This document shows, piece by piece, positions 20,920 through 33,722 of a stretch of 64,000 nucleotides of DNA (positions within the stretch are counted from its first letter, which is position 1; each line of letters begins with the position of its first letter). The notes beneath the pieces are model-generated. The model saw nothing but the letters and a program-made list of their open reading frames with translations, made no database searches and was not told where the DNA came from. The position numbers and the translations under genes were made by a program. The stretch comes from Lingula anatina (lineage: Eukaryota; Brachiopoda; Lingulata; Lingulida; Lingulidae), in NCBI RefSeq assembly GCF_001039355.2, contig NW_019774992.1:144918-208917 (forward strand). Direction: 5' to 3'.

Positions 20920-23900
20920 ATGAAGGTGTTGTTAGTGATCGCCCTGTCGGCCCTGTCTCATGCCAGCGTGCTCAAGTTTGAGCAGCAGGTTCCTCTTCAC
21001 AAGCCTCTCTCTGAGGAACTTATCCACTATGTAAATCACGTTGCCAAGGCAACATGGAAGGTAAATCATCATCTGCCTCAGAGGGGAACTTTTTGACTTT
21101 GATAGATTATTGTACTTTTGTGAGTCTTGCATGTGAAAGTGAAAATTAGTCTTTCGGTTTATTTTTTGCCAGTGTATGAATTGTTGTTTATCGCCGAAAC
21201 TGATCTTTCAACTACACGTATACTAGCTGTTTGTCCATATTTATAAATACAATAAAAGGTTTGGTCAAGTTTCTACAGAAGCATACAAATTATTCAAAAG
21301 TTTGCTTGTTACCTGGTTATAGACTTAGTATTTTAATATTGTTTTGAATTGACAAGTAAGATCAGGTGTCAATATATATAAATATGCAATAGATGACCTT
21401 GATTCTTGATTGATACTTTTTTGTGGTGAAAATTTAAACATTAAAGTGATATCTTTTCCAGGCTGGCCACAACTTTGTTGGTCGTAACATGACGGAGAAA
21501 GATCTGAAGAAGCTCTGCGGAGTTCTGGAGGACCCCATGGGGAAACACCGCCCCACTGAGATTGACCCATTTGAGATGTACGGCATGGACGCCAACGACA
21601 TCCCTGAGGAGTTCGACTCCAGGACAAACTGGCCAAACTGCCCCTCGCTGAAGGAGATCCGTGACCAGTCGGCCTGCGGCTCATGCTGGGTAAGTGACCA
21701 GTGGTCAAGACTGAACTGACCACTTGGCTTGTGTTCTGCCCAGGGCTTTTCCAAGGATTGGGGGTACAGGCTGTCCAAAATAATCACTTGCAATTGCCTG
21801 CAAAATTTTGGGGAGTCATGAAAAAAAATTGTAAGCTGTGCAACTGTCTTGGACAATAGTGACCGTCCAATTGATGGCTGGACAGTTTGCTGGAAAAAGC
21901 CTGAATTGAGACATTTTTTTGAGAGGTTAATTGGAGCATAAAACTGAATATTGGAATTTGAACAGAATATTTCTATCACATGTGTTATGTTATAAAAGTA
22001 GAGTGTTTTTTCAGTCAAAAGCTAAATATTGTTTACATCCAATATTTTGATATCTGTCAGAGCATTTTCATCAGAATAACGGAATGAAATATTGGGAGTA
22101 GTTTTTAAATATCATGATAGTTTTACAAATGTCTATTAATTTCATATCTTATATCTTTGTTTTTGTTTGTTTCCTTGCTGTAGGCCTTTGGAGCAGTGGA
22201 AGCCATGACTGATCGTATCTGTATCGCGTCCTCAGGAAAACAGAACGTTCACATCTCTGCTGAGGATCTGATGACATGCTGCGGATTTATGTGTGGAAAT
22301 GGGTACGTTGACCAGTTACCTATAGGTTGACCTGTGGAAGTTGGTACTTGACCAAACTGTAGATTTACATGTTGAAATGGGAACACTGACCAGTTAAATA
22401 TACATTGGATTGTAGAAAAAAAGGTATGTTGACCAGTTGATCCTTAATAATTACAACAAGTACACTGCATCTGAACAAATCTCAGCAATCTGAAGAGTTT
22501 TGATATTTGTGTTTCAGTTGTAATGGAGGTTTTCCAGGTGGTGCATGGTCTTACTGGGTGAGAGATGGCATCGTCTCTGGTGGTCAATATGGCAGTCATC
22601 AGGTAGGTGACAAGATTTTGATAAACAGATAATTAACTGTCACCTTTGGACTGGTCTAGAGGCGTTGGTTTGGGCTGGAGAGTTGGGAAGGGGGCTTAAT
22701 GTAACAGTGTGAACTTTACAGTGAAATAAGCGAAGGTCGAGGGACTTTTTATTTTGTATGGGGGCTTAATGTAACAGTGTGAACTTTACAGTGAAATAAG
22801 CAAAGGTCGAGGGACTTGTTATTTTTGATTTCTTTACTTTTAAGAATGAAGAAAATTTTGATTGACCGCGGTATGGCAATATCAGATATGAAGACCAGTT
22901 TCTGATTTTTAATTTAATTTTGCCTTGAGGTGGATCTTTCTTGGCAAAGGGGGCAGGTCCCGTAACTCGAAAGCATCGTGTGTTGCGACCAAGTGTCTTG
23001 ATTCCATAACTCGCCCATACTCGCCCCATATAATACATTGTAGCCTCTATTTGATNGTCAGCAAAAATAAGTTTTATAAACTTACTGAGTTGATTTGGAC
23101 TCCTTACCTGTATTCAATTGTGCTGAGCACTGATTCTCTTTCCTCACTACTCGTGTACTACCAGTACACAACTACTGACCCCCAGTGCCCTAGGCTAATA
23201 CCATAAAAAGGACAGTCACATCTCACCATGACCAGTGCTAGGTCATTGCCTGTTATGACACCTGGGCAGTTCACTTACTACTGTTCATCAACTGTGTTGC
23301 AAAAAACCAAGAAACTGTTATTTTCCTTATTTTATAAGAACATTTAAGACCCCATTCTCATATCTAAATTGATCTAGCAGGATCGACCCATCTCCGAGGT
23401 GATTTTTGCTAAATTGCATTCAGAGCAAGTGACTTAATTATAGATGTCTAGCATGCCTATGGGAGCTGCTAAACAATAGTTAATTAATCCCTAACAGCTA
23501 GTATGGGAATGGAGTCTTAGGCTTCGTTCACATGCAATGTCTATTTTCTAAATTCTATTTTCTATTTGCGGCATGTCTTATGATCACGGTCTGTGCACTG
23601 ATTACCCCGCTGCGTAATTACTGGCAGTGCGAGGCACTTACTATAAGTTACTATAAGTAACTGGCTCGCGCTGCCAGTAATTACGCGGCGGGATATTCAG
23701 TGCACAGACCGTGATCATAAGATAGCACGAATAGAAAATAGAATTTAGAAAATAGACATTGCATGTGAACGAAGCCTTAGTATTACACAAACAATACCTT
23801 GATTATAATTTGGCTGTTGGCATTATAATTATAATTGTTTACAGGCTCAAAAATAAAAAAAAACCTAGAAAACTCCCATGTTCTGTAATATACCCAGCAT

Positions 23901-25123
23901 GTATTGTATATGTTATATGAAGACTACGGAGTGATTTGACTGTTTTAGGGTTGTCAGCCATATTCTCTCCCTTCATGTGAGCACCACACCTCAGGGTCAC
24001 GGCCCCCCTGCAAGGGGGACTACCCCACCCCAAGATGTCAGAGATCCTGCGAGTCAGGCTACGCCATTTCTTATTCCAAAGACAAACATTATGGTAGCTA
24101 CCACTGTATATGAAGTATTTTCCTACCAGAAATCCCCAGCCATTATTCCCCTTGCTTTTGTCTACCATTTTTTTGAATGATGGAGTGATACATGTACCTT
24201 TTTATAAATGTTTCTCAACATTATTTTATCTTCATTCCAGGCATAACATATATAGATATCTTGAAGTTATTTTACAATGTTTTATTGTTGACATAAGTAC
24301 AGCATGTTTTTTATAGTACTTTAAATTACAGGTCAAAGTGCAGTGCCTAAAGTATTTTTCACTACATAATCTTGATGTGAAATTGTTATGAGACATTTAC
24401 CAAATTTCATATGCATTTAGTCAAGTTAAACCTACTAGTATATATTAATTATTATTTTTTTGACAATTAATCCTTTACTAAGAACTTGACCAGTTAAGAA
24501 CAGGGGTATATACAGTGTAGTGTAAATGTCTGTGAGGGATGGTTTACAATGAATTTTCTCAACATAGCTGATGTGCACAAACTCCACAGGGACTCTAGCT
24601 GATACTATTAGAGCAACAGACTAACACGCCCCCTCCTGATGTTGAGTAGAATATGGAAAAGCTGGAGATTATACCAGCACATTGGAAACTAGAGAATGCA
24701 TTAACTGGGACGATAAAATTCATTGTGAATGGTCTCTAAGACTGTCAATCACTTGGAGGATGTTTTGCTGACATGGGAGAAGATATTTTTTAAATCACAC
24801 AATTATAAAATTTTCCTCAACATATTCCCAAGCAAGCCTCACCTATTTTCCCTCCTCCCTCCCCCAGGGTTGCCGTCCCTACTCCCTGCCTTCCTGCGAA
24901 CATCACGTCAATGGCTCCAAACCCGCTTGCAAGGGTGATGACCCCACCCCTAGATGTGAGAAAAAGTGCGAATCTGGGTACAGCGTGTCTTACAAAGAGG
25001 ACAAAAACTACGGTAAGTGCAGGAATTAACGAGAAAAAAATAGCCTAGCTTTTCTTTCCAAGTTTTCTGCTTTTGGAACTGTCTTCATGCTTCTGAACGT
25101 GCAGAAATTTATACATTGTAGCA

Positions 25124-25182
<59 letters not shown>

Positions 25183-25985
25183 CGAGCATACTGCTTAATG
25201 CATTTTCTCATTTTGTTTGCTTTGGTAAAGGGAAGAATGGTCAAATTTAATTTAGAGTTAATTATATTTCAAGTTTTTTTGACACTGTTAAGTATGTCAT
25301 ACAAATTAATGTTTTAACATTAACTTAAAAGTATTGAAGTCTTCTATTTTGCACCCAACCCAGTGTTGTAGGTAATGACAGAGCAGAATGGAAAATTTGT
25401 ATAACAAAGCTGTCTGAGAATTACATAATTAAAATATGCTTTCATATTCCAGGCAAGTCCCACTATTCAGTGCGTTCCTCTGAGAAATCCATCCAGACAG
25501 AGATCATGACCAACGGGCCTGTAGAGGGCGCTTTTACCGTGTACGCTGACTTCCCCAGCTACAAGTCAGGTATGACAACATTTTACAGTCACTGTTATAA
25601 TGTCTTCATTCAAGTTGGGTAATTTAAGAAGACAATATTTTTGTTATAATTGAAAATGATATAGTGATACCAAAATATTTAATGATCAGACCACATTTAC
25701 ATGTACAAAATGCATGTTTCTTTATAATACTTGTTTCTGAAAATATGATTATAGAATATGTGTACTTAGTGTTAGAACTGAGTTTTTACGAAAGTGGATC
25801 TGTAGAAATTCTCTCACTGCAGCAATGAATGTGTTTTATTTCTAGGTGTGTACCACCACACCTCAGGGTCAGCCCTGGGGGGTCACGCTATCAAGGTCCT
25901 GGGTTGGGGCGTGGAAAGTGGCACCCCCTACTGGCTGGTAGCAAACTCATGGAACCCTGACTGGGGAGATCAAGGTGAGAGCAAG

Positions 25986-26036
<51 letters not shown>

Positions 26037-26573
26037 TGGATTTATAAATAGATGGCTAAAAAATAAAGAAAATAATGGTAAATAAATAAATGAATGAATA
26101 AATAGTAAATAAATAAATGTATATAAACACACAGACAAACTAACAGATTGAAGGTTGAGTGAGTCAAAATGATTGAATGGAAATATGAAATGTAAATAAT
26201 GGGAAAAATATTTTGAATTTATGAATGAATAACTAAAATATATTTCAAATTAGAAAGACATGGTCACAGGCACATGACATTGTAATTAACTTCGAAAAAT
26301 TAATTTGGTCAGGAGATACTTATGTCTATTGCTGGTATAATTTTATACTTCTTGTGTAAAATTAAGACGATTCCTAATATTTTTTTTACTTAGATCTGCC
26401 ATGAATACCTACAGTTATTCAGCATGGTTGAAAGTTGCTTATAGTAAGAATGAAGATGGACCAATTAGATTTAAAAACTATTTCTATTCCCAGGTTTCTT
26501 CAAGATCAAGAGAGGTACCGATGAGTGTGGAATTGAGAGTGGAATTGTTGCAGGTCTTCCCAGAGTCAACTAA
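20920..26573 (+). CDS. CTSB: Cathepsin B, lysosomal papain-family cysteine protease
   Basis: Eight coding exons, all with GT-AG borders and matching phases: 20920-21060, 21462-21689, 22184-22302, 22518-22602, 24868-25012, 25453-25569, 25846-25974 and 26494-26573. They total 1044 nt and 347 aa, against about 340 in vertebrates. A signal peptide ([15 protein letters not shown]) precedes a propeptide of the cathepsin B type, which lacks the long ERFNIN helix. The mature enzyme shows the active-site Cys in ACGSCWAFGAVEA, the CNGG loop, the occluding loop [12 protein letters not shown] with its two His, the catalytic His in [11 protein letters not shown] and Asn in [10 protein letters not shown]. 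It degrades proteins in lysosomes as a peptidyl-dipeptidase and endopeptidase. A second, equal-length version of the occluding-loop exon lies at 23949-24093. The 3' UTR carries AATAAA at 27014-27019. E-box/CLEAR-like sites upstream suggest TFEB-type control. Confidence 0.95.
22690..22829. repeat. 70-bp tandem duplication in a cathepsin B intron
   Basis: Two copies of a unit beginning GGGGGCTTAATGTAACAGTG, starting at 22690 and 22760. Confidence 0.9.
23345..23519. mobile_element. MITE (family 1, copy b), split by a nested MITE at its right end
   Basis: Left end TAAGACCCCATTCTCATA pairs with the right end, whose reverse complement is CTAAGACTCCATTCCCATAC. Internal GATCTAG/GGATCGACC and GCTAAATTGCATTCAG match copy a at 5143-5382. 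No coding capacity. Confidence 0.65.
23520..23776. mobile_element. Near-perfect palindromic MITE, PIF/Harbinger-like
   Basis: A 257-bp element flanked by TTA on both sides (23517-23519 and 23777-23779). It starts GGCTTCGTTCACATGCAATG and ends with the exact reverse complement. The first 48 bases of each arm pair without mismatch, and pairing continues with few mismatches to the centre. A 3-bp TTA duplication with GG...CC ends fits PIF/Harbinger elements. It sits inside the terminal TTA of the older MITE to its left, 170 bp before the alternative cathepsin B exon. Confidence 0.8.
23949..24093 (+). CDS. CTSB: Alternative cathepsin B exon (second occluding-loop exon)
   Basis: A 145-nt open exon with acceptor TGTTTTAG and donor GTAGCT. 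It enters in phase 0 and leaves in phase 1, exactly as the downstream exon at 24868-25012. Its translation starts [20 protein letters not shown] and ends SYSKDKHYG. It has the same 49 positions as the other exon, with about 35 identical. All five Cys and both occluding-loop His are kept. The Asn-Gly-Ser glycosylation site of the other exon (HVNGS) is Thr-Ser-Gly-Ser here. Including both exons would add 290 nt and shift the frame, so use should be mutually exclusive. No stop, frameshift or splice-site loss suggests a pseudo-exon, though the donor is weaker than its counterpart. Confidence 0.85.
25127..25173. repeat. (TG)n microsatellite followed by AG units
   Basis: About 23 TG dinucleotides in a cathepsin B intron. 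Confidence 0.95.
25988..26033. repeat. (TA)n microsatellite
   Basis: About 22 TA units starting some 14 bases after the donor of the second-last cathepsin B coding exon. Confidence 0.95.
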
Positions 26574-27040
26574 AATACATCAGATACCACAAACAACACA
26601 GCAGCAGTAGCAATTACATGAGAGAAGAGTTGGTACCTTGTTGTTTCAAATTGATTTAACATTATCATTTGTTTGTTTGAAGAGAGACTTTCAAGATCGT
26701 GATAGTTCTTCTATGCAACTTTCACTAGGAATAGGGAGAAAAGAAATTCGAAATAATCAAAGGAATCCGATTTGCAATAATGCCTTTATTAATGCCTTTC
26801 AATTTTTTCATTACTTTATCATTCCATGAAGGAAATGAATTAGAACTGTTGAAATAAGTCGAACTTGTGAAAATCCAGAATGTCAAAATTTTATATATTT
26901 GACAGAGCATAGTGTATATTATGTCTTTGAGATGTGAATATCTTTAAAAGATTTCTTATAATTTAATATGTGATGTATTTTGGAAGATTTTTACTACAAC
27001 GAGATTTGGCTTTAATAAATTTTGAATATATTTTTTTGGT
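26574..27040 (+). terminator. Cathepsin B 3' UTR and poly(A) signal
   Basis: Noncoding sequence after the TAA stop. AATAAA at 27014-27019 is followed by a T/G-rich stretch (TTTTTTTGGTGTTTGG), a normal cleavage context. Confidence 0.65.
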
Positions 27041-27211
27041 GTTTGGTACATTTTAGTACAAGGTTTATAGCAAGCGATATCCAGTAAGAAAAGTTCACAC
27101 GGGGGGTTGGTCTTAGATGAAAGTAACGGTCCATCAACAATTTCAAATATACATTTAAAAAAAAAAAAATTGAGATAAAATATATTAAACAAATTTTCAT
27201 TAACTAATAAT

Positions 27212-30200
27212 AAAAAACACATGAAGCAGATAAAGTGCAACAAACCTTTATTAACCTACGAATATAAATAACACCTGTACATGATTAGGTGATGAGATTA
27301 CATGATAAAGTAACAGAAACATGGCATGTGATGTTGGAGACGGACGGAGAACTGGTGAGGAACAACGCACATGCAGGGGTGTGCACACTTAACGTGCGAC
27401 CATGTGCAGATTACGAGACAAATGCCTTTTTGTCAACTATTTTTAGACATGATACACTGCTGAAATTTGTCATAGTTTATGCCATGTATTTTAACATTAT
27501 GCTGACAGTGAACGTAATTTGCTATCACAATGTTACACACTCAGGTTGGGCTTAACTGGTAAAAATCCATGCACAAATTTAGTGTGTCACTCAAAAATCT
27601 TATTTACAATAATCTGACAAAAATTATGCTTTTAAATCCAGCAAATATAACAATACCAGCAAAAGTATATAGCTTTCCACTGTACACCTGCAATAAATTC
27701 GTTTGATAATATACTAAATTGTAAATTTTACAATTTAAACACCTCAAATAAACTGTTGTAAACACCCACAATTAGCATTACAGGCAATATATTGGCAAAC
27801 CTGATAAAATAACTGTGTTATGCCACACGTCATGGAACAGCTGGTATATGTCAAATGCAAACAACATGCAAATTCTCAGCAAATCAACCAATAAGCAGTC
27901 ACGTTACATGAGCAGATTGGCAAGTTTAACAACAAGATTGGAGGCAGATTTGGGTGATTAATAAGATGAAATCAACCTTATTAATTAAATATCTTTGCTC
28001 ATGATTAATATTACATATAAATATATCAGGATAAGTGCATTCTAAGGGGGTTCCACAATAAATGTACAGGTTCCAAAGTCAAATCTGATGCTTTGTGTTG
28101 TTGAATTGTGGGCAGAGATATCAAACCACTTCACGCGTATCTGTACATAATAACTGACTGCTAGTGCTGCAATCTTGTGCTTAATATTATATATACAATG
28201 GATTTACAATGAAGACTTAATTGTGTGGTCACAATATACATGTATGATAACAATTATAATAATGAGCCGTGTGAAGAATACGCTATACTAGGAGAAGTGC
28301 ACTTTACACATCTTAAAATGCGCTGTGTGTAATGAGAAAATTTGAAAGGCCTCTTAAAATTCTGCTTGTTTTTGATATCGGTTCTCTTGACCAGGATGTT
28401 AATTCTGAGTGGAGATGAAGTTGAGGAAGATGGAGTTTTCTTCCTTCATCTTTCCTACACAGGTGCTTGTAGAACTTAACTCCAATCTTAACACTTGTCC
28501 TTCTTAAGTTCTCTTATTTGATAATATTACTTTGTTACATAAACTTGATCAACTCAAAGGTAAACCTTGAAGTGTACAGCTTTCACAGCACAATAGCATT
28601 GATTAGAGATAATACAGATATCAAACATTACAGATTAATGTCATGAAACCACTCACAATATATAACAGACAACTGAATGTGACTGACCAGAAAATATAAT
28701 ACTGCTGGAAATGCACGAATAAGATTTCTTTGGTTAAAATATACTGAAATTTTAGTACAGATGTCATAACTGGAGAAACACTGGGGGAAAAAAAAGGTTC
28801 AGAAACTGGTCACGTTTATATTTTACCTGCAAAAACTGACGTTGCATTTGATTCTAAAAAACAAGGAACAACTTAAATACAATTCCAACTTAAAAACTTA
28901 CAGGAAATGTTCACTGCTTTAAAAATGCATAAAAAGTGATTTGAACTTTGGTGCAAGCAAAAATGGATAAAGTCACAGCAAACATATATGTGTACCATTC
29001 CTACTGGATTATATTACACATTCCCCTCAAAACCCTGCAATAACATCTGCCTCTCCATCTTAATATTATGGGATAGCGATGAAGTTCAAATATAAATATT
29101 GTATGTACAAAGCCTTTCTCTGCCCTTGATATTTTAACAAGTAAAACATATCAATAAAGGCAGACATTTCATATATAAAACAAAATGCAGATTCATGATT
29201 TCTGGTCCGTCCAAAATAAAATTATGCATCTTCCAAGGAGAGATTGAAAACACCAAGAATTTTTTCATGGTGATGACCTCTGTGACCTAGGTTAGAGAAA
29301 GATGAGACACCATTATCCAAATGGTCTTATCCAAAGAGCCACTGGTCAAGTTTACACCATATCAACCCCACTCTTTCTTTCTCAAAAATTTTTATACTTC
29401 ATCTTTCACTGAATGCTGTTCCCTCATTAGGAAGAATGCATTTACAACCCAACAGCTTGAATGAAATGTAATACACACAATGGAACATTGCGTGCAACTC
29501 GAAAAATGTCTTCAAGTGTCAAGGTCAAAAGTTGTGGGTGGCTGTCAAAAAACATGTCTATAACATCTGCACTTTTCATGGACCATGATTCTCCAAATGA
29601 ATTCTGTGTTTGTGCACTGTTACTTATGTGAAAAACATCCTTTTTTAAAGACTATATCCCTGCAATCCCAAGTTCCTTTTCCAAATATATGCTGCCTCTT
29701 TTGCTCACATTCCTAAGACTCGCTACTATAATACTGTTGCTTTGGACCCCTGTGGCATGAAATCAGATTCTAGTTTTTCTTCCAAATTTCTTCTAGATTT
29801 CTTTCTGGGGTCCTCCATCACGACTGAAAGGACAAAGATGCACAATGACAATAATTTTACTGCATTTGTCAGAAAAAAATTTCAACAAACGAAAGATCAG
29901 ATGAGTACAAAAATTACAAGCATGGGGGGAAAAAAACATTGAACACATGGATCAGAAAGAAATAACTGCAATGAAAAAGGATGACCAACATTCTGAAATA
30001 AAACACGCAAGTACAAATGTTCTAAAAGTAAATAAATATAAATAAACATAATGGGGTGAATCAAAGCCTTAAGAAAAGAAATCCAGCACCAATACATTAG
30101 AAGCTAAACAAAAGGAAAAATGAAATAATAATTATACACATAAAAGCTGTACTGTATAAAAAAAAAACAGGGAAGTAAAACATAACAACATAAATGCTGA

Positions 30201-30361
30201 GTGAAAAAAATAAAAGAATAAAAAGTTACAACATGTCAGTCACCATTCACCGGGGAAAAAACACATCCAACAGCTACAAAACCAAGTATCAATGGTGGTT
30301 TTCTATAAACAGATCTTATAACTAAAACAAAAACATAAAAAAACTTAAAAACACGAATGTC
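27212..30361. repeat. Large tandem duplication, first copy (3' UTR of the DCDC2-like gene)
   Basis: About 3.15 kb that aligns along its whole length with 30378-33600. Differences are scattered substitutions and small indels. It ends at the single N at 30363. On the minus strand it holds a copy of the DCDC2-like 3' UTR, including AATAAA (27247-27252 on the complement). The open frames here, such as 27289-27555, are parts of this UTR. Confidence 0.9.
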
Positions 30362-30377
30362 CNTGTGTCTGTACATA

Positions 30378-33300
30378 AAAAACACATGAAACAGATAAAG
30401 TGCAACAAACCTTTATTAACCTACGAATATAAATTAACACCTGTACATGATTAGGAGATGAGATTACGTGATAAAGACGATGATATTATCGTAACAGATA
30501 TATCGCACGTGATATTGGAGACGGACGGAGAACTGGTGAGGAACAACGCACATGCAGGGGTGTGCACACTTAACGTGCGACCATGTGCAGATTACGAGAC
30601 AACTGCCTTTTTGTTGACAACCATTTTTAGACATGATACATTGCTGAAATTTGTCATAGTTTATGCCATGTATTTTAACATTATGCTGATAGTGAACGGA
30701 ATTTGCTATTGTAATGTTACACATTCAGGTTGGGTGTAACTGGCGAAAATCCATGCACAAATTTAGTGTGTCACTCGAAAATCTTATTTACAATAATCTG
30801 ACAAAAATTATGCTTTTAAATCCAGCAAATATAACAATACCAGCAAAAGTATATAGCTTTCCACTGTACACCTGCAGTAAATTCGTTTGATAATATACCA
30901 AATTGTAAATTTTACAATTTAAACACCTCAAATAAACTTGTAAGCACTCACAATTGGCATTACAGGCAATATATTGGCAAACCTGATAAAATAACTGTGT
31001 GTTATGACACATGTCATGGGATTAAGTCATTTTTACATGATGAACAGCTGGTATATGTGAAATGCAAACGACATGCAAATTCTCAGCAAATCAACCAATA
31101 AGCAGTCACGTTACATGAGCAGATTGGCAAGTTTAACAACAAGATTGGAGGCAGATTTGGGTAATTAACAGGTTAATGAAATCAACCTTATTAATTAAAT
31201 ATCCTTACTCATGATTAATATTATATATAAATATATCAGGATAAGTGCACTCAAAGGGGGTTCCACAATAAATGTACAGGTTCCAAAGTCATATCTGATG
31301 CTTTGTGTTGTTGAATTGTGGAAAGAGATATCAAACCACTCCACGCATATCTGTACATAATAACTGACTGCTAGTGCTGCAATCTTGTGCTTAACATTAT
31401 ATATACAATGGATTTACAATGAAGACTTAATTGTGTGGTCACAATATACATGTATGATAACAATTATAATAATGAGCCGTGTGAAGAATAAGCTATACTT
31501 GGAGAAGTGCACTTTACACATCTTAAAATGCCCTGTGTGCAATCAGAAAATTTGAAAGGCCTCTTAAAATTCTGCTTGTTTTTGATTCCGATTCTCTTGA
31601 TCAGGAGGTTAATTCTGAGTGGAGATGAAGTTGAGGAAGATGTGTTTTCTTCCTCCATCTTTCTAACACAGGTGTCTGTAGAACTTAACTACAATCTTTA
31701 CACTTGTCCTTCTTAAGTTCTCTTATTTGATAATATAACTTTGTTACATATACTTGGATCAACTCAAAGGTTAACCTTGAAGTGTACAGCTTTCATACCA
31801 CAATAGCATTGATTAGAGAGAATACAGATATCAAAGATTACAGATTGATGTCATGAAACCACTCACAATATATAACGGACAACTGAATGTGACTGACCAG
31901 AAAGTATAATACTGCTGAAAATGCCTGAAAAATGGCTTTGGTCAAAATATGCTAACATATTAGTACGGGTTACAGATGTCAGAACTGAAGGAATATTCAA
32001 AAATAAGCAGCAAAAGATCCAGGACACTTTTCATGTTCATATATTAGCTGCAAGAACTGGCATGTTGAGTTTGATTTTTAAAAACAAGGAACAACTTAAA
32101 TCAACTTAAATACAACTTTAAAAAAATTACAGGAAATGTTCACTGCTTTAAATATGCATAAAAAGTGATTTGAACTTTGGTGCAAGCAAAAATGGATAAA
32201 GTCACTGCAAACATATGTGCACCATTCCTATTGGATTATATTACACATTCCCCTCAAAACCCTGCAAAAACATCTGCCTCTCCATCTTACTATTATGGGA
32301 TAGCAATGAAATTCAAATATAAATATTGTATGTACAAAGCCTTTCTCTGCCGTTGATATTTTAACAAGTAAAACATATCAATAAAGGCAGACATTTCATA
32401 TATAAAACAAAATGCAGATTCATGATTTCTGGTCTGTCCAAGATAAAATGATGCATCTTCCAAGGAGAGATTGAAAACACCAAATGTTTCCATGGCGATT
32501 ACCTCTGTGACCTCTGTTAGAGAAGGATGAGACACCATTATCCAAATGGTCTTATCTGAAGAGTCACTGGTTTATGCCGTATCAACCCCACTCTTTCTTT
32601 CTCAAAAATTTTTATACTTCATCTTTCACTTAATGCTGTTCCCTCAATAGGAAGAATGCATTTACAACCCAACAGCTTGAATGAAATGTAATACACACAA
32701 TTGAACATTGCGTGCAACTCGAAAAATGTCTTCAAGTGTCAAGGTCAAAAGTTGTGGGTGGCTGTCACAAAACATGGCTATGCTATCTGCACTTTTCATG
32801 GACCATGATTCTCCAAATGAATTCTGTATTTGTGCACTGTTACATATGTGAAAAACATCCTTTTTTAAAGACTATATCGCTGTAATCCCAAGTTCCTTTT
32901 CCAAATATATGCTGCCTTGTTTGCTCACAATCCTAAGACTCACTATAATACTGTTGCTTTGGACCCCTGTGGCATTAAATCAGATTCTACAGTTTTTCTT
33001 CCAAATTTCTTTCTAGATTTCTTTATGGGGTTCTGCATCACGACTGAAAGGACAAAGATGCACAATGACAATAATTTTACCGCATTTGTCAGAAATAAAT
33101 TTCAACAAACGAAAGATCAGATGAGTACAAAAATTACAAGCATGGGGGGAAAAAAACATTGAACACATGGATCAGAAAGAAATAACTGTAATGACAAAGG
33201 ATGACCAACATTCTGAAATAAAACACGCAAATACAAATGTTCTAAAAGTAAATAAATATAAATAAACATAATAGGGTGGGGAGGTACATAAAAGCAACTG

Positions 33301-33600
33301 AATCAAAGCCCTAAAAAAAGAAATCCAGCACCAATACATTATAAGCTAACAAAGGAAAAACTTAAATAATAATTTTACACATAAAAGCTGTATTGTATTA
33401 AAAAACCAGGGAAGTAAAACATAACAACATAAATGCTGAGTGAAAAAAATAAAAGAATAAAAAGTTACAACATGTCAGTCACCATTCACCGGGGAAAAAA
33501 CACATCCAACAGCTACAAAACCAAGTATCAATGGTGGTTTTCTATAAACAGATCTTATAACTAAAACAAAAACATAAAAAAACTTAAAAACACAAATGTT
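30378..33600. repeat. Large tandem duplication, second copy (3' UTR of the DCDC2-like gene)
   Basis: Contiguous with the last coding exon at 33723-33827, so this copy is the one transcribed from the gene as assembled. Its poly(A) signal (minus) is at 30412-30417. A GT/T-rich downstream element follows. This makes a 3' UTR of about 3.3 kb. Confidence 0.85.
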
Positions 33601-33722
33601 CAGCTAAAAATACACTTCACCTAAAAAAGAAAAGTAAAATAAATAACATATATAAAAACCAAGGTGGGAGGAGGGGGGGGGGGGCATGCAAACAGATTCT
33701 CTACCTCCATATGCACGCTGAC

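Noticed and set aside
21325-22018. Minus-strand frames of 132 and 194 residues
   Set aside because: Antisense shadows of cathepsin B exon 21462-21689 and its introns. No known domain.
27289-30739. Similar 88-93 residue frames at 27289-27555 and 30458-30739 as a gene pair
   Set aside because: They lie in the duplicated 3' UTR block of the minus-strand gene, on the opposite strand. The match comes from the 3.2-kb duplication, and there is no domain.
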